From contig JAESSU010000369.1 of assembly GCA_016763955.1 (NCBI GenBank), positions 1-8,195 of the forward strand: a DNA stretch of 8,195 bases. The letters run 5' to 3'. Of this stretch, positions 1 through 7,014 are shown in pieces. Every line of letters begins with the position of its first letter. The stretch's first letter is position 1. Under the pieces are notes generated by a model, which saw only the letters and a list, made by a program, of their open reading frames with translations, did no database searches and had not been told where the DNA came from. The translations under genes and the position numbers were made by a program. The DNA comes from Phycisphaeraceae bacterium (GTDB taxonomy: Bacteria > Planctomycetota > Phycisphaerae > Phycisphaerales > Phycisphaeraceae).

Positions 1-2177
1 AAATCAAAAAGAAATACAAAGTCGAACTAGACACTGATGTCAGTGCTAAGGGCTTAAAAGAACTTTGCGATCTCTACAAAAAAGCGATCAAAAAGCACTC
101 AGGCAAAGCCTTCCCAGAAGATCCCATGGGACAACTGGAACTGGGTATCGAAGCAGTGTTTAAAAGCTGGATGACCCCTCGCGCCATCCGCTATCGTCAG
201 ATCAATGAAATCCTTGGCCTTGAAGGGACTGCTGTAAATATCCAAGCCATGGTCTACGGCAACATGGGCCTTAACTGCGGTACAGGCGTTGCCTTCACCC
301 GCGACCCCTCCACTGGCAAGAACAAGTTCTACGGTGAATTCCTCATCAATGCTCAAGGCGAAGACGTGGTTGCCGGTATCCGTACCCCACAACCCGTCTC
401 TGAAATGTCCAAATGGAAAGCTGATGGGCATAAGACCCTAGGCCGTGACATTCACAAGCAATTGCTCGAAGTGAAAGACATCCTTGAAGATCACTACAAG
501 GAAATGCAAGACATCGAGTTCACCATTGAAGCGGGTAAATTGTTCATGCTCCAGACTCGCACAGGTAAGCGCACCGGCGCCGCTGCTGTGAAGATCGCTG
601 TGGACATGATCAAAGAAAAACTCATTGATGAAAAGACCGCGCTACTTCGCATTCCAGCAAACGACCTAAACCAACTGCTACTACCAAGCTTTGACCCCAA
701 AGCTAAAAAAGCTGCAAAAGCATTGACCATCGGTCTTCCTGCATCACCCGGTGCTGCTTTTGGCAAACTAGCCTTCTCTGCTGAAGAAGCAGTCGCCCGC
801 ACACAAGCTGGTGAAGCAGTCTTACTCGTCCGCAAAGAAACCAGTCCTGAAGACGTTGACGGCATGCATCACGCAGCAGGCATCCTCACCTCCACGGGTG
901 GTATGACTTCACACGCAGCGGTTGTGGCTCGTGGTTGGGGTAAGTGCTGCGTAGCAGGTGCAGGCAATATTACCATCAACGAAAAAGGCAAGTCCATCGT
1001 GATCAATGGCAAGAAATACACCACCAAGGACACCCTCTCTATTGATGGTTCCACCGGTGAAGTCTTCGTTGGCCAAATGGCAACCGTTGAGCCCAAACTC
1101 TCAGGCGACTTCTCTCAGATTATGAAGCTTTCTGACAAATACCGCACACTTAATGTCCGCACCAATGCTGATAGCCCCGCGGACTCGATTCGTGCTCGTG
1201 GGTTTGGTGCTGAAGGTATTGGTCTTTGCCGCACGGAACATATGTTCTTTGAAGGCAAACGTATTCTTGCCATGCGTGAAATGATTCTCGCAGAAACCCA
1301 AGCAGACCGCGTCAAAGCATTGGCCAAGCTTCTACCTTACCAACGCAAAGACTTTGAAGGCATCTTCAAAGCCATGAAGGGCTTGCCCGTCACCGTGCGT
1401 TTGCTTGACCCACCCTTGCACGAATTCCTACCCCACGATAGCAAAGGCCAAGCACAAGTTGCCAAGGCAATTGGTATTAAACCAGCAGCAGTCAAAGCAC
1501 GCGTCGAAGCCCTGCATGAATTTAATCCCATGCTCGGTCACCGTGGCTGCCGCTTGAGCATCACCTATCCTGAAATCCTTGTGATGCAGGTCACAGCTAT
1601 CGTCGAAGCTGCGATCAATTCCGTGAAGAAGAAGATCAATGCCATTCCTGAAATCATGATCCCACTAGTGGGTTCCAAGAAGGAACTGTCCATTCTCACC
1701 GACCTTACCAAAGAAACCATTGCCAACGTCAAGAAGGCTAAGAAGTTCACCGGCAAGCTCGACATCATCGTGGGAACCATGATCGAAATCCCACGTGCAG
1801 CACTCACTGCAAACGAAATTGCAGAAGTGGCTGAGTTCTTTAGCTTCGGCACCAACGACCTGACCCAGATGACCTACGGCTTTAGTCGTGACGACATCAA
1901 CTCTTTCTTGCCTGATTACCTTAACCAGGAAATCTTCGAAAAAGACCCGTTCCAATCATTGGATCAAACCGGCGTTGGCCAACTCGTGCAAATGGGTGTT
2001 GCTAAGGGACGCAAATCTCGCAAGGGTCTTAAGTGCGGTATTTGTGGCGAACATGGTGGTGACCCATCTTCCATCGACTTCTGCCATCGTGTGGGCCTAG
2101 ACTATGTGTCCTGCTCACCCTTCCGCGTGCCCATCGCACGTCTAGCAGCAGCACAAGCTGCAATCAGAAACAAGTAA
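1..2177 (+). CDS. ppdK: Pyruvate, phosphate dikinase (5'-truncated by the window edge)
   Basis: This enzyme interconverts pyruvate + ATP + Pi and phosphoenolpyruvate + AMP + PPi in the cytoplasm, acting in glycolysis or gluconeogenesis. The reading frame is open from base 3, giving 724 visible residues. Family proteins are about 870-900 residues, so roughly 150 N-terminal residues (start of the ATP-grasp nucleotide-binding domain) lie upstream of the window. Visible landmarks, numbered from the first visible codon: the end of the nucleotide-binding domain with IEFTIE and MLQTRTGKRTGAAA; the phosphohistidine swivelling domain GGMTSHAAVVARG with catalytic His304 (codon 912-914); and the PEP/pyruvate-binding barrel with GIGLCRTEHMFF, RLLDPPLHEFLP, NPMLGHRG, GTMIEIPRAAL, FFSFGTNDLTQMT and GICGEHGG, whose catalytic Cys681 has codon 2043-2045. 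The His-Cys spacing fits the dikinase rather than PEP synthase or PTS enzyme I. The ATG at 126 is internal (DPMGQLELGI) and is not the start. An intrinsic terminator follows the stop codon. Confidence 0.97.
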   Translation, partial: IKKKYKVELDTDVSAKGLKELCDLYKKAIKKHSGKAFPEDPMGQLELGIEAVFKSWMTPRAIRYRQINEILGLEGTAVNIQAMVYGNMGLNCGTGVAFTRDPSTGKNKFYGEFLINAQGEDVVAGIRTPQPVSEMSKWKADGHKTLGRDIHKQLLEVKDILEDHYKEMQDIEFTIEAGKLFMLQTRTGKRTGAAAVKIAVDMIKEKLIDEKTALLRIPANDLNQLLLPSFDPKAKKAAKALTIGLPASPGAAFGKLAFSAEEAVARTQAGEAVLLVRKETSPEDVDGMHHAAGILTSTGGMTSHAAVVARGWGKCCVAGAGNITINEKGKSIVINGKKYTTKDTLSIDGSTGEVFVGQMATVEPKLSGDFSQIMKLSDKYRTLNVRTNADSPADSIRARGFGAEGIGLCRTEHMFFEGKRILAMREMILAETQADRVKALAKLLPYQRKDFEGIFKAMKGLPVTVRLLDPPLHEFLPHDSKGQAQVAKAIGIKPAAVKARVEALHEFNPMLGHRGCRLSITYPEILVMQVTAIVEAAINSVKKKINAIPEIMIPLVGSKKELSILTDLTKETIANVKKAKKFTGKLDIIVGTMIEIPRAALTANEIAEVAEFFSFGTNDLTQMTYGFSRDDINSFLPDYLNQEIFEKDPFQSLDQTGVGQLVQMGVAKGRKSRKGLKCGICGEHGGDPSSIDFCHRVGLDYVSCSPFRVPIARLAAAQAAIRNK

Positions 2178-2182
2178 ACCTA

Positions 2183-2213
2183 CCTTAAAAAAATTCCGGG
2201 GACTTCCGGGGGG
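2183..2213 (+). repeat. REP-like G-tract repeat, copy 1 (with internal duplication)
   Basis: The sequence reads CCTT, then A7, then ATTCCGGGG, then ACTTCCGGGGGG. The TTCCGGGG core is therefore doubled within this copy. It lies 5 bases after the ppdK stop and before the ppdK terminator, so it would be transcribed in the ppdK 3' UTR. It matches copies at 3025-3047 (minus), 3078-3099 (plus) and, partly, 4734-4751 (minus). With copy 2 it brackets the minus-strand RAYT-like gene in inverted orientation. Confidence 0.7.
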
Positions 2214-2232
2214 AGACAATTGAATATTTAGA

Positions 2233-2269
2233 AGAAGCCCAGGCGTTAAAACCTGGGCTTCTTTTTTTT
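2233..2269 (+). terminator. Rho-independent terminator of ppdK
   Basis: A perfect 11-bp stem (AGAAGCCCAGG at 2233-2243 with CCTGGGCTTCT at 2252-2262) encloses an 8-base loop, and the T-run covers 2262-2269. It lies 56 bases after the ppdK stop. On the minus strand the hairpin is followed only by a T-poor tract, so it should act mainly on ppdK. It may still weakly stop the convergent gene ending at 2299. Confidence 0.93.
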
Positions 2270-2298
2270 GCCACGATGCGGTGATCAATCTTTTCATC

Positions 2299-2958
2299 TC
2301 ATCCCACAGCTGAATCACGACCGGGAATCCATCCTTGGTCCATTGCTTTGTAAGCTTGATTAAGTGTATGAATTTCTGAATCAGCATGACGTAAAAATTT
2401 GCCATGGGGCGTAATCAATCCTGCTTTTTCTAACACCTGCTTCTTATGCAATTCTTCAAAACAGCAGACATTGCGTGGATGCACCTCGTCTGTAGGCGGC
2501 AATGGCTTTGGATCAACCCATTTAAGCATTGCCTTGGTGGGCATATACTCACCGATCAGATAGTCAAACGTCGCCCGATCACTAATTCGCTTCTGATTCA
2601 TATGATTGGCAAACCACTGCTGGGGATAGTACCGATCCTTGTTTAGCACATAACTGATATCTTGCAGGAAATAGCTTTGCACTTGCTTAAGGGTCGCATA
2701 AAACCGCCAACTGACCACGATCTGAAGATAGTCCAGCCGGGCATGCATGTAATGCAATCGCAGGTCACGCTTGGGAGCCCACTTAACAGCCAAATCAATG
2801 AGCTGCTGCTGGAAATAGGGAAATAACCGCACACGATTGACCAATCCCTTGCCTAGCTGGTGACGATGACGTAAATCCTGATACGTCCGCTCTTGCTTAC
2901 TGCGAGCTTCGTTTTCAATATAGTGATACGGGAAATAGGTAAAGATAAAACAAGGCAT
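2299..2958 (-). CDS. Hypothetical protein, possible degenerate Y1/RAYT-like transposase
   Basis: This gene encodes 219 residues. I chose the ATG at 2958 because GGAG (2967-2970) lies 8 bases before it and the protein then opens MPCFIFTYFPYHY. A longer frame starts at 3045 but would translate the G-tract repeat. I do not recognise the family with confidence. The layout of residues 1-150 resembles REP-associated Y1 transposases: an N-terminal aromatic strand; a helix with FPYFQQQLIDLAVKW; a strand region HYMHARLDYLQIVVSW (69-84) where RAYTs carry MPNHVHLLV; a helix with SYFLQDISYVLN; then QQWFANHMNQKRISDRATFDYLIGEYMP segments where RAYTs have WQ..Y...I.D...L...YI..NP. Both HUH histidines are absent (L-D-Y in their place), so nickase activity is doubtful. 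Tyr96 is only a candidate for the catalytic tyrosine. The C-terminal 70 residues are unassigned, and there is no signal peptide or membrane segment. The gene is convergent with ppdK and flanked by inverted G-tract repeats. It is probably a real gene (about 0.75); the family call is near 0.4. Confidence 0.6.
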   Translation of the reverse strand: MPCFIFTYFPYHYIENEARSKQERTYQDLRHRHQLGKGLVNRVRLFPYFQQQLIDLAVKWAPKRDLRLHYMHARLDYLQIVVSWRFYATLKQVQSYFLQDISYVLNKDRYYPQQWFANHMNQKRISDRATFDYLIGEYMPTKAMLKWVDPKPLPPTDEVHPRNVCCFEELHKKQVLEKAGLITPHGKFLRHADSEIHTLNQAYKAMDQGWIPGRDSAVG

Positions 2959-2980
2959 CACGCATTCTCCGGAAATAGAC

Positions 2981-3023
2981 GGGTGACACACACAATCGTC
3001 ACCCAATCCCCAACACCTGTCAA
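2981..3023 (-). promoter_or_regulatory. Possible promoter -35 and dyad operator of the RAYT-like gene
   Basis: On the minus strand a consensus -35 hexamer TTGACA occupies 3023-3018, directly inside repeat copy 2. About 14 bases downstream is a perfect 7-bp dyad, GGGTGAC (2981-2987) with GTCACCC (2998-3004), separated by 10 bases. The dyad falls where the -10 box should lie, and no good -10 is visible (GACGAT at spacing 17 matches 3 of 6). It could be an operator overlapping a weak promoter, or an mRNA leader hairpin ahead of the start at 2958. Confidence 0.3.
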
Positions 3024-3024
3024 G

Positions 3025-3047
3025 CCCCCCCCGGAAGTTTTTCAAGG
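3025..3047 (-). repeat. REP-like G-tract repeat, copy 2
   Basis: On the minus strand it reads CCTTGAAAAA, then CTTCCGGGGGGGG (8 Gs). It lies 66 bases upstream of the chosen start of the minus-strand gene and mirrors copy 1 on the other side. With copy 3 it forms a perfect 16-bp inverted repeat: 3027-3042 pairs with 3084-3099 across a 41-base spacer. Confidence 0.7.
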
Positions 3048-3077
3048 CAGTTTCATACCCATCTAGAGTGATATTTG

Positions 3078-3099
3078 TCTTAAAAAAACTTCCGGGGGG
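3078..3099 (+). repeat. REP-like G-tract repeat, copy 3
   Basis: It reads TCTT, then A7, then CTTCCGGGGGG. It is inverted relative to copy 2 and forms the other arm of the 16-bp inverted repeat, the arrangement seen when REP units pair to make a BIME. A second G-rich stretch, TGCGGGGCGC, follows it (3100-3109). The rpsA promoter candidate starts 11 bases downstream. Confidence 0.7.
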
Positions 3100-3110
3100 T
3101 GCGGGGCGCT

Positions 3111-3138
3111 TTTACTGTGACGGGTTCTAGGGTAAAAT
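3111..3138 (+). promoter_or_regulatory. Candidate sigma70-type promoter of rpsA
   Basis: TTTACT (3111-3116, 4 of 6 to TTGACA) and TAAAAT (3133-3138, 5 of 6 to TATAAT) are 16 bases apart. Transcription would start near 3145, leaving a leader of about 50 bases before the rpsA ATG at 3197. It is a pattern match only. Confidence 0.35.
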
Positions 3139-3196
3139 TATCAGTCTGCCAAATACGTGGGCATGAGACTAATGATTTGCACTGATAGAGATAAAA

Positions 3197-4723
3197 ATGA
3201 ACGACATCCAAAAGAGTTTCAATGGTGATCTAGCCCCGGACAAAATTTCCGAGGAACTGGACAAAGAACTGGCCCTAGCAATGAGCGAAGGCTCCATTGA
3301 AGACATCATGGAGCAGGCTTTAGCGCCCACTCCCCCACAAGCAGATGAGACTTCTAACGAGTCACAAGAAGGTGAAGAAGACCAAGCCCCTAGAGGCCCC
3401 GTCTCCTTTAAGTCACGTCGTGGCAGGATTCAATCCATCAGTGGCGATGACGTGTTTATTCAACTTCATGGCAGCGACCAACACCTCCAAGCTGTTGTCC
3501 CCCTAGTCCAATTCGAACGCACGCCTCGCATCGGCAGCATCATGGACTTTCTAATCAATCGCGTCAATGAAGCCGAAGGCCTAATCTATCTCTCAAGAGA
3601 AGGGGCAGCCTGTGGAGCAACTTGGGATCAAATCCGAAAAGGCTCGATCATCGAAGCCCGTGTCACCGCCAGCAACAAAGGTGGACTCGAACTTGAAATG
3701 TCTGGCAACATCAAAGCCTTCATGCCCGCAAGCCAAATCGACATCGAACATACCGAAGACATCGACACCTTCGTCGGCCAAAAAATCAAAGCTGTCGTTC
3801 ACGATATTGACCGTCGCAACAAAAAAATGGTCGTCTCGCGTCGTCGCTTCCTTGAACAAGAAAAAGCTCGCCTTGAAGAAATCACATGGGCCAAGGTCAA
3901 AGAAGGCGACACCGTCGAAGGCAAGGTCGCACGACTGATGCCCTACGGCGCATTTGTGAACATTGGTGGCGTAGATGGCCTGCTACATATCGCAGACATG
4001 AGCCACACCCGAATCAACTCCCCTGAAGAAGTTGTGCAAGTAGGCTTAACCGTCAGTGTCAAAATTTTGTCCATGGACAAAGAAACCCGAAAAGTTCGCT
4101 TAGGTCTCAAACAGATTCAAGCAGACCCTTGGGACACGATCCAAGGCAGTATCCATGTCGGCGATCACATCACCGGCGTGGTCACACGCATTGCAGACTT
4201 TGGTGCTTTTATCAAACTCGAACAAGGGATCGAAGCACTACTACCCGTGAGTGAAATGAGCTGGAACCGCCGTATCCGCCCCGCCGATGCGGTCCAAGAA
4301 GGTCAAACCGTTCGCGTGAGCGTCCTAAGTGTGGACCTTGAAAAACATCGCATGTCCGTGAGCCTTAAGTCTGAACTTGGGGACCCTTGGACCGGTGCAG
4401 AAGTTAAATATGCTCGCAACGAACTCGTCGAAGCAACGGTTAAAAGCATCACCGACTTTGGTGCCTTCGCTCAGCTTGAACCTGGCGTTGAAGGCCTAGT
4501 ACATATCTCCGAACTGTCTAGCAAACGTGTCAATAACGTTGAAGATGTCGTGAAAATCGACCAAAAAATGCAATTCCGTGTGCTAGAGTGTGATGAAGAA
4601 AATCGCAAAATTCGCCTGTCCCTCAAACAGGTCGAAGAACCCACTGCACAAACGCAAGCTCCAGAACCAAGCAAAAGACCTGTCCTTAAATTTAACTTCC
4701 CACTTAAAGGTGGCATCGAGTAA
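3197..4723 (+). CDS. rpsA: 30S ribosomal protein S1 (five S1 domains)
   Basis: S1 binds mRNA on the small ribosomal subunit and helps translation initiation. This 508-residue protein has an acidic, Glu/Pro-rich N-terminus (1-70) followed by five S1 RNA-binding repeats at about 72-134, 147-215, 236-306, 320-391 and 408-477. Repeat 1 is degenerate. Repeat 2 has the S1-specific signature KGGLELEMSGNIKAFMPASQ ending in VVSRR. Repeats 3-5 are canonical: PYGAFVNIGGVDGLLHIADM, DFGAFIKLEQGIEALLPVSEM and DFGAFAQLEPGVEGLVHISEL. The LGLKQIQADPW and SLKSELGDPW linkers match those between domains 3, 4 and 5 of Escherichia coli S1. E. coli S1 has six domains in 557 residues, so the sixth is missing here and is replaced by a short Pro/Lys-rich tail. 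The ATG at 3197 is preceded by only a weak Shine-Dalgarno (GAGAT near 3188). A general S1-domain RNA-binding protein is the alternative. Confidence 0.88.
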   Translation: MNDIQKSFNGDLAPDKISEELDKELALAMSEGSIEDIMEQALAPTPPQADETSNESQEGEEDQAPRGPVSFKSRRGRIQSISGDDVFIQLHGSDQHLQAVVPLVQFERTPRIGSIMDFLINRVNEAEGLIYLSREGAACGATWDQIRKGSIIEARVTASNKGGLELEMSGNIKAFMPASQIDIEHTEDIDTFVGQKIKAVVHDIDRRNKKMVVSRRRFLEQEKARLEEITWAKVKEGDTVEGKVARLMPYGAFVNIGGVDGLLHIADMSHTRINSPEEVVQVGLTVSVKILSMDKETRKVRLGLKQIQADPWDTIQGSIHVGDHITGVVTRIADFGAFIKLEQGIEALLPVSEMSWNRRIRPADAVQEGQTVRVSVLSVDLEKHRMSVSLKSELGDPWTGAEVKYARNELVEATVKSITDFGAFAQLEPGVEGLVHISELSSKRVNNVEDVVKIDQKMQFRVLECDEENRKIRLSLKQVEEPTAQTQAPEPSKRPVLKFNFPLKGGIE

Positions 4724-4751
4724 CCCCCCCCGGCCCCCCGGAATTTGCCTT
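4724..4751 (-). repeat. Partial REP-like G-tract repeat, copy 4, with an extra G8 tract
   Basis: On the minus strand it reads AAGGCAAATTCCGGGGGG (4751-4734) and then CCGGGGGGGG (to 4724), beginning immediately after the rpsA stop codon. The TTCCGGGGGG core matches the other copies, but the A-run is reduced to three bases, so it is a degenerate member. The rest of the rpsA-pgsA gap (4752-4865) shows no convincing terminator, so rpsA transcripts may read into pgsA. Confidence 0.5.
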
Positions 4752-4865
4752 GGGTCATTACAGCGTTTTGTGAACGTGAACCCACAAAAGGTAACTACCA
4801 AAGGTTTTTTGTAACACGCACCGACTCAGATAAACAATCACACAGTACTGACAGGATCAATCACT

Positions 4866-5510
4866 ATGCATCAGCACATACCCAATATGCTGACAATCGC
4901 GCGACTGGTCCTCTCGGCTGTCTTTTTTCTGCTACTAAATCAATACCGTTATCCCCAAGGTAACGCGGTATACCTCTGGGTCGCGATGGGCGTTTTCATC
5001 ATCGCAGCACTCACTGACATTGCTGACGGCTACCTTGCCCGTCGCCTGAAAGTCGAAAGCACCTTCGGACGAATCATGGATCCCTTTGCGGACAAAGTGC
5101 TAAACATCGGCGCGTTCATCTATCTGGCAGGGTCGCGTTTTGTGGACCCCATCGCTATTGAACAAGGTGATTTTCACACCATGATCAGTGGCATCTATCC
5201 GTGGATGGTCGTGATGATCCTCGCTCGTGAACTTCTTGTCACCGGCATTCGTGGCGAAATGGAAGGCCGGGGCATTCAATTCGGTGCCAACATCTTTGGC
5301 AAAATGAAAACTTTATTACAGTGCATTGGAATCCCATTTCTCATCGGAATCGTTGCGTTAGACCCGCGAGTCCCCGGACACGAAGGATGGGTCTATGTGC
5401 AAACCTTCTGGGCTTATGCCATCGTGATCACCACCGTCCTAAGCGGCATCCCCTATATCCGAAATGCATACACTGCTTCAAAACCTGCTACTACAATAGA
5501 GAGTCCTTAA
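4866..5510 (+). CDS. pgsA: CDP-diacylglycerol--glycerol-3-phosphate 3-phosphatidyltransferase
   Basis: This inner-membrane enzyme makes phosphatidylglycerol phosphate from CDP-diacylglycerol and glycerol 3-phosphate, the committed step towards phosphatidylglycerol and cardiolipin. The 214-residue protein carries the full CDP-alcohol phosphatidyltransferase motif: Asp51, Asp54-Gly55, Ala58-Arg59, Gly68, Asp72 and Asp76 in TDIADGYLARR...FGRIMDPFADK. The N-terminal IPNMLTIARL and the later ARELLVTGIRG and FGKMKTLLQ are typical of PgsA rather than of phosphatidylserine or cardiolipin synthases of this superfamily. About five or six hydrophobic segments are visible (near 9-25, 34-53, 78-90, 110-128, 151-166, 177-197). 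It is about 30 residues longer than the E. coli protein, mainly from the loop at 90-110 and the segment 166-176. The ATG at 4866 has AGGA 9 bases upstream. Its stop is one base before rhaB. Confidence 0.92.
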   Translation: MHQHIPNMLTIARLVLSAVFFLLLNQYRYPQGNAVYLWVAMGVFIIAALTDIADGYLARRLKVESTFGRIMDPFADKVLNIGAFIYLAGSRFVDPIAIEQGDFHTMISGIYPWMVVMILARELLVTGIRGEMEGRGIQFGANIFGKMKTLLQCIGIPFLIGIVALDPRVPGHEGWVYVQTFWAYAIVITTVLSGIPYIRNAYTASKPATTIESP

Positions 5511-5511
5511 A

Positions 5512-7014
5512 ATGACCAAGCGAGCTTACGTCGCATTTGACCTTGGAGCCGAGTCTGGCCGTGCCATGCTAGCCATACTCGAAAACGAAACCATCACACT
5601 CCAAGAATGCCACCGCTTTGCCAACACCCCTCAGCAATTGCCCAGCGGCTATCACTGGAACCTGTTGGATATCTGGCGGAACCTCGTCGAAGGTCTCAAA
5701 CAAGCAGGCATCGCAGCCAAAGCATCCGATGCCGAGCTAGTGAGCCTTGGTGTGGACACATGGGGTGTGGACTTTGGCATGCTCGGCAAATCCGGCCAAT
5801 TGCTCGGCTTACCCTTTAGCTACCGTGATGACCGCAATCCCCCAGCCATGGCAGCAATCCAAGACCAAGTCGGTGCGGACGAAATCTACATGCAAACAGG
5901 CATTCAGCACATGCCCTTTAACTCGCTTTACCAACTTAAAGCTCAGCAAACCGCTGAACCTTGCGTACTAGAAAATGCCACGGACATGCTTTTCATGCCC
6001 GACTTGTTGCACTACTTTTTCTCCGGCGAAAAAGTCAACGAAGCCACCATTGCCAGCACCTCACAGATGGTCAACCCACACACCGGTCAGTGGAACACCG
6101 ACCTGTTAGAAAAAGCAGGCCTGCCCCAAAATTTCCTCGAAAAAATTGTCCCCGCAGGAACCAAGATCGGCAAGCTTCGTGACATCATTGCCAAAGAAGC
6201 TGGCATCGATCCCATCGACGTGGTCGTCCCCGGTTCGCATGACACGGCTTCGGCGATTGCATCCGTCCCTGTAGACAAAGCCAATAGCCCCAACTGGCTT
6301 TACCTTTCTAGTGGCACATGGTCACTCATGGGTGCAGAACTCGACAAGCCCGTGGTCAATGAAGCATCCCTTAAAGCCAACTACACCAACGAACGTGGTG
6401 TCGAAGACAAAATCCGATTCCTCAAAAACATCTCCGGCTTATGGCTCGTCCAAGAATGTCGCCGCGATCTCATTCGCCAAGGACAAGATTTAGACTACAC
6501 CACACTCACTCAGATGGCTGCCGATAGCGAACCCTTTGTCACACTCATTGATACCAACCACCAGCCTTTTGCAGCGCCTGGCGACATGCTCGCTAAGATC
6601 GACGCGTTTGCCCAGGCAACCGGCCAGCCTAAGCCCACATCACCGGGTGCTTATGTCCGTGCCTGCCTTGAGTCATTAGCTCTAACCTACCGGGGCGTGT
6701 ATCAAGACATGGAACGTCTCACCAAACAATCCATCGAGGTCTTGCACATCGTCGGCGGCGGCGGCCAAAATGGACTGCTCAACCAGATGACCGCCGATGC
6801 GATTAACAAAACCGTCATCGTCGGCCCGTTTGAAGCCACTGCCATTGGCAATGCACTCACGCAAGCCATTGGTTGCGGTGATGTCAAAGACCTCGACCAT
6901 CTCCGCAAGATCGTGCGCAACAGTGTTGATCTAGAAACCTACCAACCCACCGGCGCAGCAGCCTTTGATACCCACGCTCAGCGGTATCAGGATTTGCAAG
7001 CTGTGACCGTGTGA
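5512..7014 (+). CDS. rhaB: Rhamnulokinase (FGGY-family sugar kinase)
   Basis: This cytoplasmic kinase is predicted to phosphorylate L-rhamnulose at O1 using ATP, in rhamnose breakdown. The 500 residues (E. coli RhaB has 489) cover both FGGY domains. The N-terminal phosphate-binding loop is DLGAESGRAMLA, and the family signatures HRFANTPQQLPSGYHWN, LGVDTWGVDFGML, YRDDRNPPAM and GIQHMPFNSLYQL follow. The catalytic base is probably Asp244 in PGSHDTASA. The C-terminal ATPase part has LYLSSGTWSLMG, ISGLWLVQECRR and VGGGGQNGLLNQMTADA (glycine loop at 415-418), then PFEATAIGNAL. These favour rhamnulokinase over xylulokinase, glycerol kinase or fuculokinase, though a related deoxysugar substrate is possible. 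The ATG lies one base after the pgsA stop with a GAGAG ribosome binding site, so it is co-transcribed with pgsA. No rhamnose isomerase or aldolase gene is visible nearby. Confidence 0.88.
   Translation: MTKRAYVAFDLGAESGRAMLAILENETITLQECHRFANTPQQLPSGYHWNLLDIWRNLVEGLKQAGIAAKASDAELVSLGVDTWGVDFGMLGKSGQLLGLPFSYRDDRNPPAMAAIQDQVGADEIYMQTGIQHMPFNSLYQLKAQQTAEPCVLENATDMLFMPDLLHYFFSGEKVNEATIASTSQMVNPHTGQWNTDLLEKAGLPQNFLEKIVPAGTKIGKLRDIIAKEAGIDPIDVVVPGSHDTASAIASVPVDKANSPNWLYLSSGTWSLMGAELDKPVVNEASLKANYTNERGVEDKIRFLKNISGLWLVQECRRDLIRQGQDLDYTTLTQMAADSEPFVTLIDTNHQPFAAPGDMLAKIDAFAQATGQPKPTSPGAYVRACLESLALTYRGVYQDMERLTKQSIEVLHIVGGGGQNGLLNQMTADAINKTVIVGPFEATAIGNALTQAIGCGDVKDLDHLRKIVRNSVDLETYQPTGAAAFDTHAQRYQDLQAVTV

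Noticed and set aside
1565..1955. Long minus-strand and alternative frames inside ppdK
   Set aside because: They are shadows of the strongly conserved ppdK reading frame.
2959..3045. Extended N-terminus for the minus-strand gene (start at 3045)
   Set aside because: It would translate the G-tract repeat and has no ribosome binding site, whereas the ATG at 2958 has a good GGAG and a sensible protein start.
2183..3047. A complete insertion sequence with terminal inverted repeats
   Set aside because: The inverted repeats could act as termini, but no target-site duplication is visible, the protein lacks recognisable catalytic residues, and extra repeat copies lie outside the unit. A REP/BIME-type reading fits better.
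3084..3109. G-rich block plus A7 read on the minus strand as an intrinsic terminator
   Set aside because: The C-rich side has no G-rich partner within a few bases, so no hairpin precedes the T-run. The only good pairing is with copy 2, 41 bases away.
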